Assembly (NCBI GenBank): GCA_905067535.1
Contig: CAJHIR010000060.1
Span: 1 to 6,474, forward strand
Direction of reading: 5' to 3'
From: Candidatus Argoarchaeum ethanivorans
GTDB taxonomy: Archaea > Halobacteriota > Methanosarcinia > Methanosarcinales > EX4572-44
DNA length: 6,474 nucleotides
Every line of letters begins with the position of its first letter. Within the stretch, counting starts at the first letter, position 1. A program made the translations under genes and the position numbers. The notes below the pieces were generated by a model, which was given only the letters and a program-made list of their open reading frames with translations, was not told where the DNA came from and searched no databases. Below, one piece after another: positions 1 to 4,869 of this stretch.

Positions 1-591
1 CTTGAAATGCTGCGAAAAGTAAAGCGCGGCGTGGCAGAGGTGGCAACATCCAAGAAACGACTGGAAATACAGCGCACAAAACTACAGGCAAATATTGACA
101 AACACACCTCGCAGGCAAAAGCTGCTCTTGAAGCAGGAAGAGAAGACCTTGCACGAACAGCACTCACACTTAAAGCACAAGAACAAACACAATTCGAACA
201 GCTAACCCAGCAGATAGTGAATATGGGGCATGAACAGGATAAACTCGTAGCAACCGAGAAAAGACTCTCGGCAAAGGTTGAATCCTTCCGAAGTAGGAAA
301 GAAACAATCAAGGCGCAGTACTCGGCAGCAGAAGCACAGGTTAAAATCACAGAATCAGTGAGCGGCATCGGTGAAGAGATGACTGATGTGGGGCTTGCCA
401 TACAACGGGCTGAAGACAAAACCGAAAATATGCGCGCAAGATCAGAGGCGCTTGACGAACTGATTGAAACAGGCACGCTTGAAGACACGCTTGAAAGCGG
501 GGACTCAATTGAGCGAGAGCTTGCAGCCATAAAACAGAAAAGCACAGTGGACGAAGAGCTTGAAGCCCTGCAAAGAGAGGTGAACAAATAA
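1..591 (+). CDS. pspA: PspA/IM30 (Vipp1) family membrane-remodelling protein, 5' end cut by window edge
   Basis: This is an ESCRT-III-like peripheral membrane protein that binds stressed cytoplasmic membrane and oligomerises to stabilise it. The frame is open from base 1 (Leu-Glu precedes the first Met at base 7), so the first ATG is not the true start. The 196 visible residues match the family from just after the N-terminal amphipathic helix. Visible hallmarks are LEMLRKVKRGVAEVATSKKRLE and then GREDLARTALTLK, followed by a long charged, nearly proline-free coiled coil and an acidic C-terminal tail. Family members are about 220-250 residues, so roughly 25-40 residues lie off the left edge (inference). 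Its TAA stop shares a base with the ATG of the next gene (TAATG), which implies translational coupling to the PspAA partner. Family assignment is very secure; the physiological trigger cannot be read from the sequence. Confidence 0.93.
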   Translation, partial: LEMLRKVKRGVAEVATSKKRLEIQRTKLQANIDKHTSQAKAALEAGREDLARTALTLKAQEQTQFEQLTQQIVNMGHEQDKLVATEKRLSAKVESFRSRKETIKAQYSAAEAQVKITESVSGIGEEMTDVGLAIQRAEDKTENMRARSEALDELIETGTLEDTLESGDSIERELAAIKQKSTVDEELEALQREVNK

Positions 592-869
592 TGATAGCCA
601 GATTAATGGGACTTGGACAGTACCACATAGAAGACGCATACATCGACGATCTTAACACGATAGACAACCTAATTGTAGAAATCGTGGAAAAGGACGACTA
701 CGACAACTTCCAAAAAACATATCCTGAATTAATATCGTACGTGCAGAAACACGGCACACCAGTACCAGATGGGGAAATCGTCGAATCAGATATTATCATA
801 CCGCCAGACGACCTCACACTTGAAGAAGCCAGAAAGATATTTAAAGGACAAGGTATAATAGAAGACTGA
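591..869 (+). CDS. pspAA: PspAA-family protein (PspA-associated domain)
   Basis: A small acidic protein of 92 residues made of a single PspAA domain, a family known mainly as a neighbour of PspA in archaea and actinobacteria. Recognisable features are the opening MIARLMGLGQYHIED, the middle motif HGTPVPDGEIVESDIIIPPDD, and the terminal helix LTLEEARKIFKGQGII. The length is usual for a one-domain PspAA. It has no signal peptide or membrane segment, so it is probably cytosolic or PspA-bound. The ATG overlaps the pspA stop by one base, so the two are almost certainly one operon made in fixed ratio. The biochemical role of PspAA is not well established; a regulatory or adaptor role toward PspA is inference from the conserved pairing. 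Confidence 0.82.
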   Translation: MIARLMGLGQYHIEDAYIDDLNTIDNLIVEIVEKDDYDNFQKTYPELISYVQKHGTPVPDGEIVESDIIIPPDDLTLEEARKIFKGQGIIED

Positions 870-894
870 GACAAGGGAAAAAGAACAGCACTAA

Positions 895-901
895 TTTTTT
901 T
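895..901 (+). terminator. Oligo-T stretch after pspA-pspAA, possible archaeal terminator
   Basis: Seven consecutive T residues followed by TCTC lie 26 bases after the PspAA stop. Archaeal RNA polymerase terminates at such T-runs without needing a hairpin. No clear TATA box was found in the 78-base gap before the TPR gene, so partial read-through into that gene remains possible. Confidence 0.35.
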
Positions 902-947
902 CTCTTCACTTTCGCTCATGAAAAAAAACAGGAAGTTCTAACAAAGT

Positions 948-2222
948 ATGACTGATTTAAGAAAAACTCTGATTTTACTATTTTTAGTACTTGTCAGCAC
1001 TTCTAATTTAATTTATGCTGTTTCAGCCCAGGAAAATCAAACAAACGGTGGGGTCGTGGGGGCAGATATTATAGTTGAGGCGCAGAGAAGCCTTGACCGA
1101 TCTTTAAGTATTCTCGATATAGTTGCTACATCGATTGGGGTGTTGGTAGCGTTAATTACGCTAATTATTATGATAGCTCTGGGTTTCGGTGTTGCTGAAG
1201 GCAGACAGTGGATAAAAATCAGGAAAGGTGCTGAAGAAAATGCAGATGCTATACAAAAAGTCCGAGAAGGTGCAGAAAAAGATGTAAACGCGCTGCGCAG
1301 TGGAATGGGTGATCTGCCTATTTTATCCATAATTGAAAAACATTCAGAAAAACCTTCAGAAAAACAAACAGAAAAACTTGATGAATTTATTCGTAAATTT
1401 GAGATTCTTGAGATGCTTGGAGTTTCATTAAAGTTTGAAGATTATATGGATCAGGGACGTGCCTTTTATTACAGGGGCAAATATTACTCAGCACTTGAAG
1501 CTTTTGAAAAAGCAATTGAACTAAAAGCAGACGATGCTCTCGCATGGTACAACAAAGGCGTTACACTTGGTAAACTTGATCGAAATGAAGAAGCACCTGA
1601 AGCTTTTGAAAAAGCAATTGAACTAAAAGCAGATTATGCTCCAGCATGGTATAATAAAGGTGTTACACTTGGCAAACTTGATCGAAATGAAGAAGCACTT
1701 AAAGCTTATAAGAAAGCAATTGAACTAAAAGCAGACGATGCTCTCGCATGGACGGGCAAAGGTGTTACACTCGATGAACTTGGTAAACATGAAGAAGCAC
1801 TTGAAGCTTTTGAAAAAGCAATTGAACTAAAAGCAGATTATGCTCTCGCATGGTACAACAAAGGCGTTACACTTGGTAAACTTGGTCGAAATAAAGAAGC
1901 ACTTGAAGCTTATAAGAAAGCAGTCGAACTAAAACCAGATGATGTCGATGCATGGTACAACAAAGGTGTTATACTTGACAAACTTAGTGAACACAATGAA
2001 GCACTCAAAGACTATGAAAAAGCAATCGAACTAAAACAAAATTATGCTCCCGCATGGTTTAATCGTGCATGTTTTTATGCTCGTGAAGACAACAAAGAAA
2101 ATGCGCTTTCCGATCTTAAAAAGGCAGTGGAAATTGACCCGTCTTTCAAAGAAAAAGCAAAGAAAGATAAAGATTTTAAAAAACTCTGGGATGATGAAGA
2201 TTTCAAGGAACTGGTTAAATGA
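948..2222 (+). CDS. Membrane-anchored tetratricopeptide-repeat (TPR) protein
   Basis: A 424-residue protein that presumably acts as a protein-protein scaffold at the membrane. Residues 1-27 look like a secretion signal (basic start, then LILLFLVLV, possible cleavage at AVSA/QE). A second hydrophobic helix spans about 57-82. It is followed by the basic stretch RQWIKIRK, which places the C-terminal part in the cytoplasm by the positive-inside rule. Residues 90-150 form a charged, probably helical linker. Seven TPRs of 34 residues follow (about 164-401) with the consensus AWYNKGVTLGKLGR-EEAL-A-EKAIELKAD. The end, DKDFKKLWDDEDFKELVK, is a common C-terminus of archaeal TPR proteins, so the gene looks complete. 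ATG 948 has GGAAG at 931-935 as a distant Shine-Dalgarno. One oddity is a proline (217) where the other repeats have leucine. A link to the upstream PspA pair is suggested by position only. Confidence 0.93.
   Translation: MTDLRKTLILLFLVLVSTSNLIYAVSAQENQTNGGVVGADIIVEAQRSLDRSLSILDIVATSIGVLVALITLIIMIALGFGVAEGRQWIKIRKGAEENADAIQKVREGAEKDVNALRSGMGDLPILSIIEKHSEKPSEKQTEKLDEFIRKFEILEMLGVSLKFEDYMDQGRAFYYRGKYYSALEAFEKAIELKADDALAWYNKGVTLGKLDRNEEAPEAFEKAIELKADYAPAWYNKGVTLGKLDRNEEALKAYKKAIELKADDALAWTGKGVTLDELGKHEEALEAFEKAIELKADYALAWYNKGVTLGKLGRNKEALEAYKKAVELKPDDVDAWYNKGVILDKLSEHNEALKDYEKAIELKQNYAPAWFNRACFYAREDNKENALSDLKKAVEIDPSFKEKAKKDKDFKKLWDDEDFKELVK
1491..2070 (+). repeat. DNA-level 102-bp tandem repeats encoding TPRs
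   Basis: The TPR codons repeat every 102 bases. The two closest copies, starting at 1491 and 1797 (306 bases apart, exactly three units), differ at only about four positions over roughly 104 bases, including silent positions. Codon choice (GAAGCTTTTGAAAAAGCA, ATTGAACTAAAAGCAGA) is shared by most units. This points to recent unit duplication or gene conversion rather than selection on the protein alone. Confidence 0.85.
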
Positions 2223-2277
2223 AATACTAAATGGGTGCAGTGTGGCGTCCCTGTATAATTAGTGAGATTGTAAAAAT

Positions 2278-2301
2278 TGACAGCAACCCCCAATTTGTAC
2301 A
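2278..2301 (+). repeat. Left terminal inverted repeat of the IS3-like element
   Basis: The sequence TGACAGCAACCCCCAATTTG followed by TACA matches the reverse complement of the right end (TGGACTGAACCCCCATTTGG then TAGACA) with a few mismatches and one-base gaps. The AACCCCCA core is shared and the TG terminus is canonical. Confidence 0.65.
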
Positions 2302-2319
2302 GCTTCGATTCAAAGGTGC

Positions 2320-3147
2320 TTGATTGAATCGCTTGATACCAGCAGATCAGGATATTACAAATGGTTAAATTATTCAAAATGGCATAATCGTCAGGATAAT
2401 TATAATATTACTCCCGGGGATGAGATTCAGAAAATTGCAATTGAGTTTACTGGGTACGGTTATCGAAGGATTACTGTAGAACCCCATAATCGGAACTTTC
2501 AGGTTAACCACAAAAAAGTAAATCGAATCATGAAAGAAGACACTCTCGTGTGTGTGAAAAAGAGATTCAGACTAATAACTACGGATTCAAATCATGGTGA
2601 AAAGGTTTACAAAAATCTGGCAAAGAACCTGAAAGTTACTCATATCAATCAGCTCTGAGTAGCTGATATAACATATATACAGTTGTCGAAAGAATTCGTC
2701 TATCTGGCTATGATTATAGATATATTCAGCAGACGATGTATTGGTTGGGAGCTTAGTAGAAATATTGATACTCAATTGACACTAAATGCCCTTCATAATG
2801 CTTTGAAAACACGAAGGTTAGACGTTCTGGGTGGGCTAATTCATCATCCAGATCAGGGTGTTCAGTATGCATCTCATGAATATATTAACTGCTTGAAAGA
2901 GCATGGAATAAAGATAAGTATGAGTCGTAAGGGTAACCCATACGATAATGCCTTTGCTGAGAGTTTCATTAAGACATTGAAATATGAGGAAGTTTATTTG
3001 AACGAATACGGAACATTCAATGATGCATTACAGAACATTGATCGTTTCATTGAAGATGTATACAATTCAAAACGCCTTCATTCTTCGATTGGCTACAAAT
3101 CGCCAGTTGATTTTGAGAAGGCGATGGTTTTAAATATATTAGCTTAA
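2320..3147 (+). pseudogene. IS3-family OrfB transposase (DDE/rve), interrupted by an in-frame TGA at 2656
   Basis: OrfB catalyses strand cleavage and transfer of IS3 elements, normally as an OrfAB frameshift fusion. The N-terminal part has SRSGYYKW and an HTH_21-type region (GYGYRRIT, VNHKKVNRIMKED). After NQL a TGA sits exactly where the family has Trp (NQLWVADITY), and the same frame continues through VADITYIQLSKEFVYLAMIIDIFSRR to LHSSIGYKSPVDFE. The catalytic triad is intact: Asp at 2665-2667, Asp at 2851-2853 and Glu at 2959-2961, with the D-35-E spacing of IS3 and a Lys seven residues after the Glu. The total is 276 codons including the internal and final stops, so orfB is near full length. 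Other signs of decay are HPDQG for the usual HSDQG and VEPH for the usual AELH. Start 2320 is a TTG; the frame is open from 2281, so the true N-terminus is uncertain. Most likely inactive. Confidence 0.9.
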
Positions 3148-3152
3148 CTTAA

Positions 3153-3178
3153 TGTCTACCAAATGGGGGTTCAGTCCA
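3153..3178 (-). repeat. Right terminal inverted repeat of the IS3-like element
   Basis: TGTCTACCAAATGGGGGTTC then AGTCCA starts five bases after the transposase stop, the usual place for an IS3 right end. The GGGGGTT core and terminal CA are typical of the family and pair with the left repeat. Confidence 0.72.
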
Positions 3179-3330
3179 GTCTGAAACTTCACGAAAGTTT
3201 TACGAGTCCGGACGAGTTTACTAATAGTCGGCTTGCTATAAAAGAAGACGAGTTTAGAAGTTATATCAAAAGCCGAAAGTATCTGAACAAGTCTCTTGGT
3301 GGTATTGGCAATATGCCCCCAGTATCTTGA
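3163..3330 (+). pseudogene. Short open frame running out of the IS right end, possible 3' remnant of a disrupted gene
   Basis: From an ATG inside the right inverted repeat the frame stays open for 55 residues to a TGA at 3328. The part beyond the IS reads SLKLHESFTSPDEFTNSRL then AIKEDEFRSYIKSRKY and ends NKSLGGIGNMPPVS. Its balanced charge and natural-looking composition suggest former coding sequence. I do not recognise a family. There is no Shine-Dalgarno at the ATG, and the first codons belong to the IS end, so the likely reading is the C-terminal remnant of a gene truncated by IS insertion or deletion. A chance open frame is also possible. The repeat GACGAGTTTA (3211 and 3247, 36 bases apart) gives two in-frame DEF motifs. 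Confidence 0.25.
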
Positions 3331-3341
3331 ATATCTAAATA

Positions 3342-3347
3342 TGAGGT
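3342..3347 (+). promoter_or_regulatory. Shine-Dalgarno TGAGGT that fixes the antitoxin start
   Basis: TGAGGT ends 7 bases before ATG 3355. The alternative in-frame ATG at 3364 is 16 bases away, so 3355 is the better start. The AT-rich ATATCTAAATAT just upstream (3331-3342) is an imperfect palindrome that could serve as a TATA region or as an antitoxin operator (inference). Confidence 0.5.
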
Positions 3348-3354
3348 TATAAAA

Positions 3355-3561
3355 ATGCTCCGCATGAAAAAACAATACGTAACCAACGAATCCGGAAACA
3401 AAATAGCCATCCTGCTGGACATCAAAACTTTTCAGCAGTTAGAGGGGTACATTGAGCTGTTAGAAGATAAAATCGACCTTGGCATGGCGATGAAAGAACC
3501 AACAGAATTTACAGATTGGGATATATTCGTGAAAGAACTGAAGAGAGAAGAAAAGCTCTGA
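3355..3561 (+). CDS. Antitoxin of a type II toxin-antitoxin pair (Phd/YefM-like)
   Basis: A 68-residue protein expected to bind and neutralise the toxin encoded next and to repress their shared promoter. The N-terminal half, QYVTNESGNKIAILLDIKTF then QQLEGYIELLEDKIDL, follows the Phd/YefM pattern of a strand-strand-helix start (a V-x-N-E-x-G-x-x-I-A-I-L-L motif) and then a helix. The C-terminal part, rich in acidic and aromatic residues (EFTDWDIFVKELKREE), would be the flexible toxin-binding segment. The length is typical of archaeal antitoxins. Its TGA stop shares a base with the toxin ATG (TGATG). The exact antitoxin subfamily is less certain than its role, which rests mainly on the partner gene. 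Confidence 0.78.
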   Translation: MLRMKKQYVTNESGNKIAILLDIKTFQQLEGYIELLEDKIDLGMAMKEPTEFTDWDIFVKELKREEKL

Positions 3562-3812
3562 TGTATTCTATTTTCATCGCAAACAAAACCAAAAAAGAGC
3601 TACGAAAAGTACCTAAATCAACGCTGAAAAGAATTTACATGGCTGTTGAATCACTGAAGATAGAACCGAGACCAAAAGAAGCGATAAAGATTAAAGGCGA
3701 TGAAGGCTATCGAATTCGAGTTGGAGATTACAGAATTCTCTACATTATTGATGAAGAAGGAAAAATAGTTTACATCTTTCGGGTAAAACCAAGAGGAAGA
3801 GTTTATAAGTGA
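3561..3812 (+). CDS. relE: RelE/ParE-superfamily toxin
   Basis: An 83-residue basic protein with the RelE/ParE fold pattern: YSIFIANKTKKELRKVP (first strand and helix), STLKRIYMAVESLK (second helix), then IKIKGDEGYRIRVGDYRILY and KIVYIFRVKPRGRVYK (antiparallel sheet). The G-YR-R-GDYR-LY core and the Arg/Lys-rich end with a C-terminal Tyr are characteristic. RelE members cut mRNA on the ribosome, while ParE members poison gyrase; the terminal R-x-V-Y-K favours an archaeal RelE-type RNase, but this is inference. The start at ATG 3561 overlaps the antitoxin stop; longer upstream in-frame starts would lie inside the antitoxin gene. Intact and apparently functional. The operon sits between an IS relic and a tRNA, a common setting for accessory toxin-antitoxin pairs. 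Confidence 0.88.
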   Translation: MYSIFIANKTKKELRKVPKSTLKRIYMAVESLKIEPRPKEAIKIKGDEGYRIRVGDYRILYIIDEEGKIVYIFRVKPRGRVYK

Positions 3813-3832
3813 TTTGTGATACAACTCAGATA

Positions 3833-3846
3833 GGAAAGCTTATACA
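3833..3846 (+). promoter_or_regulatory. Archaeal BRE/TATA promoter of tRNA-Thr
   Basis: GGAAAG (BRE) is followed directly by CTTATACA (TATA box). The box centre lies about 32 bases before the mature tRNA 5' end, so transcription should start some 5-9 bases upstream of the tRNA and leave a short leader for RNase P. This is the clearest promoter in the window. Confidence 0.75.
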
Positions 3847-3874
3847 TCTCTATTACTAAAAGACAAAAAATATT

Positions 3875-3948
3875 GCCTCGGTGGCTCAGACTGGCAGAGC
3901 GAGAGATTTGTAATCTCTAGGTCGAGGGTTCAAATCCCTCCCGGGGCT
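3875..3948 (+). tRNA. tRNA-Thr (anticodon UGU)
   Basis: A complete cloverleaf can be folded. The acceptor stem pairs GCCTCGG (3875-3881) with CCGGGGC (3941-3947), with one T-G wobble. The D stem is GCTC (3884-3887) with GAGC (3897-3900). The anticodon stem is AGAGA (3902-3906) with TCTCT (3914-3918) around the loop TTTGTAA, giving TGT at 3909-3911. The T arm is GAGGG-TTCAAAT-CCCTC (3924-3940). The discriminator is T (3948), as in archaeal tRNA-Thr. CCA is not encoded, and no intron is present. It decodes ACA and possibly other ACN codons. The gene has its own promoter and ends at a tandem repeat containing copies of its 3' end. Confidence 0.96.
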
Positions 3949-4083
3949 TTAATCTATTGTTGTTTCAGTGTTGTTTTCTGCAAACGAAGTTTGTAGGTTC
4001 ATATCTCTACCGGAGCTTTAATTTATTGTTGTTTCAGTGTTGTTTTCTGCAAACGTAGTTTGTAGGTTCAAACCCTTTCGGGG
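3946..4083 (+). repeat. Two tandem 68-69 bp units carrying degenerate tRNA-Thr 3' ends
   Basis: Unit 1 (3946-4014) and unit 2 (4015-4083) share an almost identical first 55 bases; only two mismatches were seen (ATCTATTG/ATTTATTG and CGAAG/CGTAG). Each unit continues into GGTTCA and ends in a region resembling the tRNA T arm and acceptor strand: TCTACCGGAGCTTT and CCTTTCGGGGCTTT, against CCTCCCGGGGCTTT in the real tRNA. The tRNA 3' end is therefore present three times at 68-69 bp spacing. Each unit also holds an 8-bp stem CTGCAAAC/GTTTGTAG around a 3-base loop. T-runs in the units may terminate the tRNA transcript. The pattern suggests repeated use as an integration site or slippage duplication. 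Confidence 0.85.
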
Positions 4084-4092
4084 CTTTCTAAG

Positions 4093-4353
4093 ATGAGCAT
4101 CTTCGAAGTTATAATGTTAATATGTTTTGGCATTGCCTGGCCATTTTCCATCTATAAATCGTATAAATCAAGAGAAATTGCTGGGAAAAGTATTTTATTT
4201 CTGTGTGTGGTTTTTGTAGGATATATTGCAGGAATTATCCATAAACTAATTTTTAGCTTTGATATCGTAATTTGTTTGTATGCCCTCAATGCTTCACTGG
4301 TATATATTGATATTACTTTGTATTATCGAAATAAACAGTTATTAACTGAGTGA
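4093..4353 (+). CDS. Small three-helix membrane protein, SemiSWEET/PQ-loop-like
   Basis: An 86-residue protein with three predicted membrane helices at about residues 4-20, 34-53 and 57-77, and a basic loop (YKSYKSREIAGKS) between the first two. The length and three-helix layout match SemiSWEET (half-SWEET, MtN3/PQ-loop) transporters, which work as dimers. The motif CFGIAWPFSIYKSYKS, with Trp-Pro in helix 1, is shared by a group of small bacterial and archaeal membrane proteins often left as hypothetical. A sugar or other small-solute substrate is possible but not shown by the sequence. The start at ATG 4093 lies only 9 bases after the last tRNA-like repeat and has no clear Shine-Dalgarno, so the promoter or leader must lie within the repeat. 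The gene ends 70 bases before ribL. Confidence 0.7.
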   Translation: MSIFEVIMLICFGIAWPFSIYKSYKSREIAGKSILFLCVVFVGYIAGIIHKLIFSFDIVICLYALNASLVYIDITLYYRNKQLLTE

Positions 4354-4380
4354 TTTCGCTCTTTGTGATATGGACAATTA

Positions 4381-4388
4381 CTTATTTA
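4381..4388 (+). promoter_or_regulatory. Possible TATA box for ribL
   Basis: CTTATTTA, preceded by the A-rich GGACAATTA, lies about 40 bases upstream of the TTG start. This would place transcription initiation near 4410 and give a leader of some 12-15 bases that still contains the GGTGA ribosome binding site. Confidence 0.4.
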
Positions 4389-4412
4389 GTAAGCCACGAC
4401 ATGATTTGGTGC

Positions 4413-4417
4413 GGTGA
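4413..4417 (+). promoter_or_regulatory. Shine-Dalgarno GGTGA that selects the TTG start of ribL
   Basis: GGTGA matches the anti-Shine-Dalgarno of archaeal 16S rRNA and ends 6 bases before TTG 4424. An in-frame TGA at 4415-4417 excludes any start farther upstream, and the family's conserved N-terminus begins at once, so TTG is the start. Confidence 0.6.
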
Positions 4418-4423
4418 ATTGTT

Positions 4424-4831
4424 TTGATACGTGTACTTGCTACAGGGACCTTTGATATTTTACATCCGGGACACATAACATACCTTCGTGAATCCAGGAA
4501 ACTTGGTGATGAACTGTATGTGATCGTAGCACGTGAAAGTATGATTTTACATAAACCGAAACCATTTCTTCCGGAAGAACAACGCCTGAAGGTGGTAAAA
4601 GCACTGAAAGTTGTTGATTATGCAGTGCTTGGGGATGCAATTGATATGTTCAAACCATTAGAAGAAATACAACCAGCCATTATAACACTTGGCTATAATC
4701 AGCATTTTAAGGAAGAAGAACTATCAGAAAAGTTGAAAAAAAGAGGAATTCATGCTAAAATCGTACGGATTAAAAACTTTGAAGAATGCAGGCTGTGCAG
4801 CACAAGGGCAATAGTACAACACATACGATGA
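4424..4831 (+). CDS. ribL: Archaeal FAD synthetase (FMN adenylyltransferase) RibL
   Basis: RibL transfers AMP from a nucleotide triphosphate to FMN to make FAD, the last step of archaeal flavin cofactor synthesis, in the cytosol. The 135-residue protein is a single nucleotidyltransferase Rossmann domain. GTFDILHPGH (residues 8-17) holds the HxGH signature with His14 and His17. LPEEQRLKVVKALK (49-62) and the GDAIDMFKPLEEIQPAIITL segment followed by GYNQ are typical of RibL. The C-terminal CSTRAIVQHI corresponds to the family's STxxI nucleotide-binding end, and Cys122 and Cys125 agree with the cysteines reported near the C-terminus of RibL. A glycerol-3-phosphate cytidylyltransferase is the main alternative but fits less well. 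The TTG start is explained under its ribosome binding site. It converges with purQ, whose stop lies 38 bases away. Confidence 0.88.
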   Translation: MIRVLATGTFDILHPGHITYLRESRKLGDELYVIVARESMILHKPKPFLPEEQRLKVVKALKVVDYAVLGDAIDMFKPLEEIQPAIITLGYNQHFKEEELSEKLKKRGIHAKIVRIKNFEECRLCSTRAIVQHIR

Positions 4832-4869
4832 TTGCAGATGTAATCTTATGGCCACTTTTATGAAATACT

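Larger units (their letters stand above)
2278..3178 (+). mobile_element. Decayed IS3-family (IS150-like) insertion sequence, orfA missing
   Basis: The element is about 901 bp and is bounded by imperfect inverted repeats at 2278-2301 and 3153-3178. It begins with TG and ends with CA, as IS3 elements do. It contains only the orfB transposase frame. IS3 elements are usually 1.2-1.5 kb with an orfA of about 100 codons ahead of orfB. Here only about 20 bases separate the left repeat from the first usable orfB start, so orfA appears to have been deleted. No matching 3-5 bp target duplication is visible (AAT on the left, GTC on the right), which fits an old or rearranged copy. It separates the TPR gene from the toxin-antitoxin operon. 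Confidence 0.82.

Noticed and set aside
347..667. Minus-strand open frame opposite pspA-pspAA
   Set aside because: It lies opposite strong, recognisable coding sequence and its Ser/Cys/Leu-rich product is a typical antisense shadow.
918..941. Seven-codon upstream mini-ORF (ATG AAA AAA AAC ...) before the TPR gene
   Set aside because: It has no ribosome binding site and no attenuation-type structure; the A-rich start is probably coincidental.
2044..2262. Plus-strand frame overlapping the end of the TPR gene
   Set aside because: It is an out-of-frame reading of TPR codons, Lys/Arg-rich with no recognisable domain.
2656..2658. TGA as a genome-wide sense codon (Trp) or selenocysteine
   Set aside because: Several clearly functional genes here end with TGA, the family residue is Trp rather than Cys, and no SECIS-like hairpin is evident; a nonsense mutation is simpler.
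3179..3260. Hammerhead-like core (CTGAAAC ... CGAAAG) and the GTCCGGAC palindrome
   Set aside because: The CUGANGA and GAAA boxes do not occur in the needed order with supporting stems; the short hairpin AAACTT/AAGTTT is explained equally well by chance.
3139..3375. Minus-strand 78-residue frame between the IS and the antitoxin
   Set aside because: It runs through the IS end and the antitoxin start and has no ribosome binding site; the plus-strand reading is more protein-like.
3946..4083. Tandem repeats as a CRISPR array
   Set aside because: Only two units, no unique spacers between identical short repeats, and the units contain tRNA-like ends; no cas genes are nearby.
3981..4083. Second and third complete tRNA genes
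   Set aside because: Only the T-arm and acceptor 3' strand are recognisable; there is no matching 5' acceptor strand or D arm, and the T-stem pairing is imperfect.
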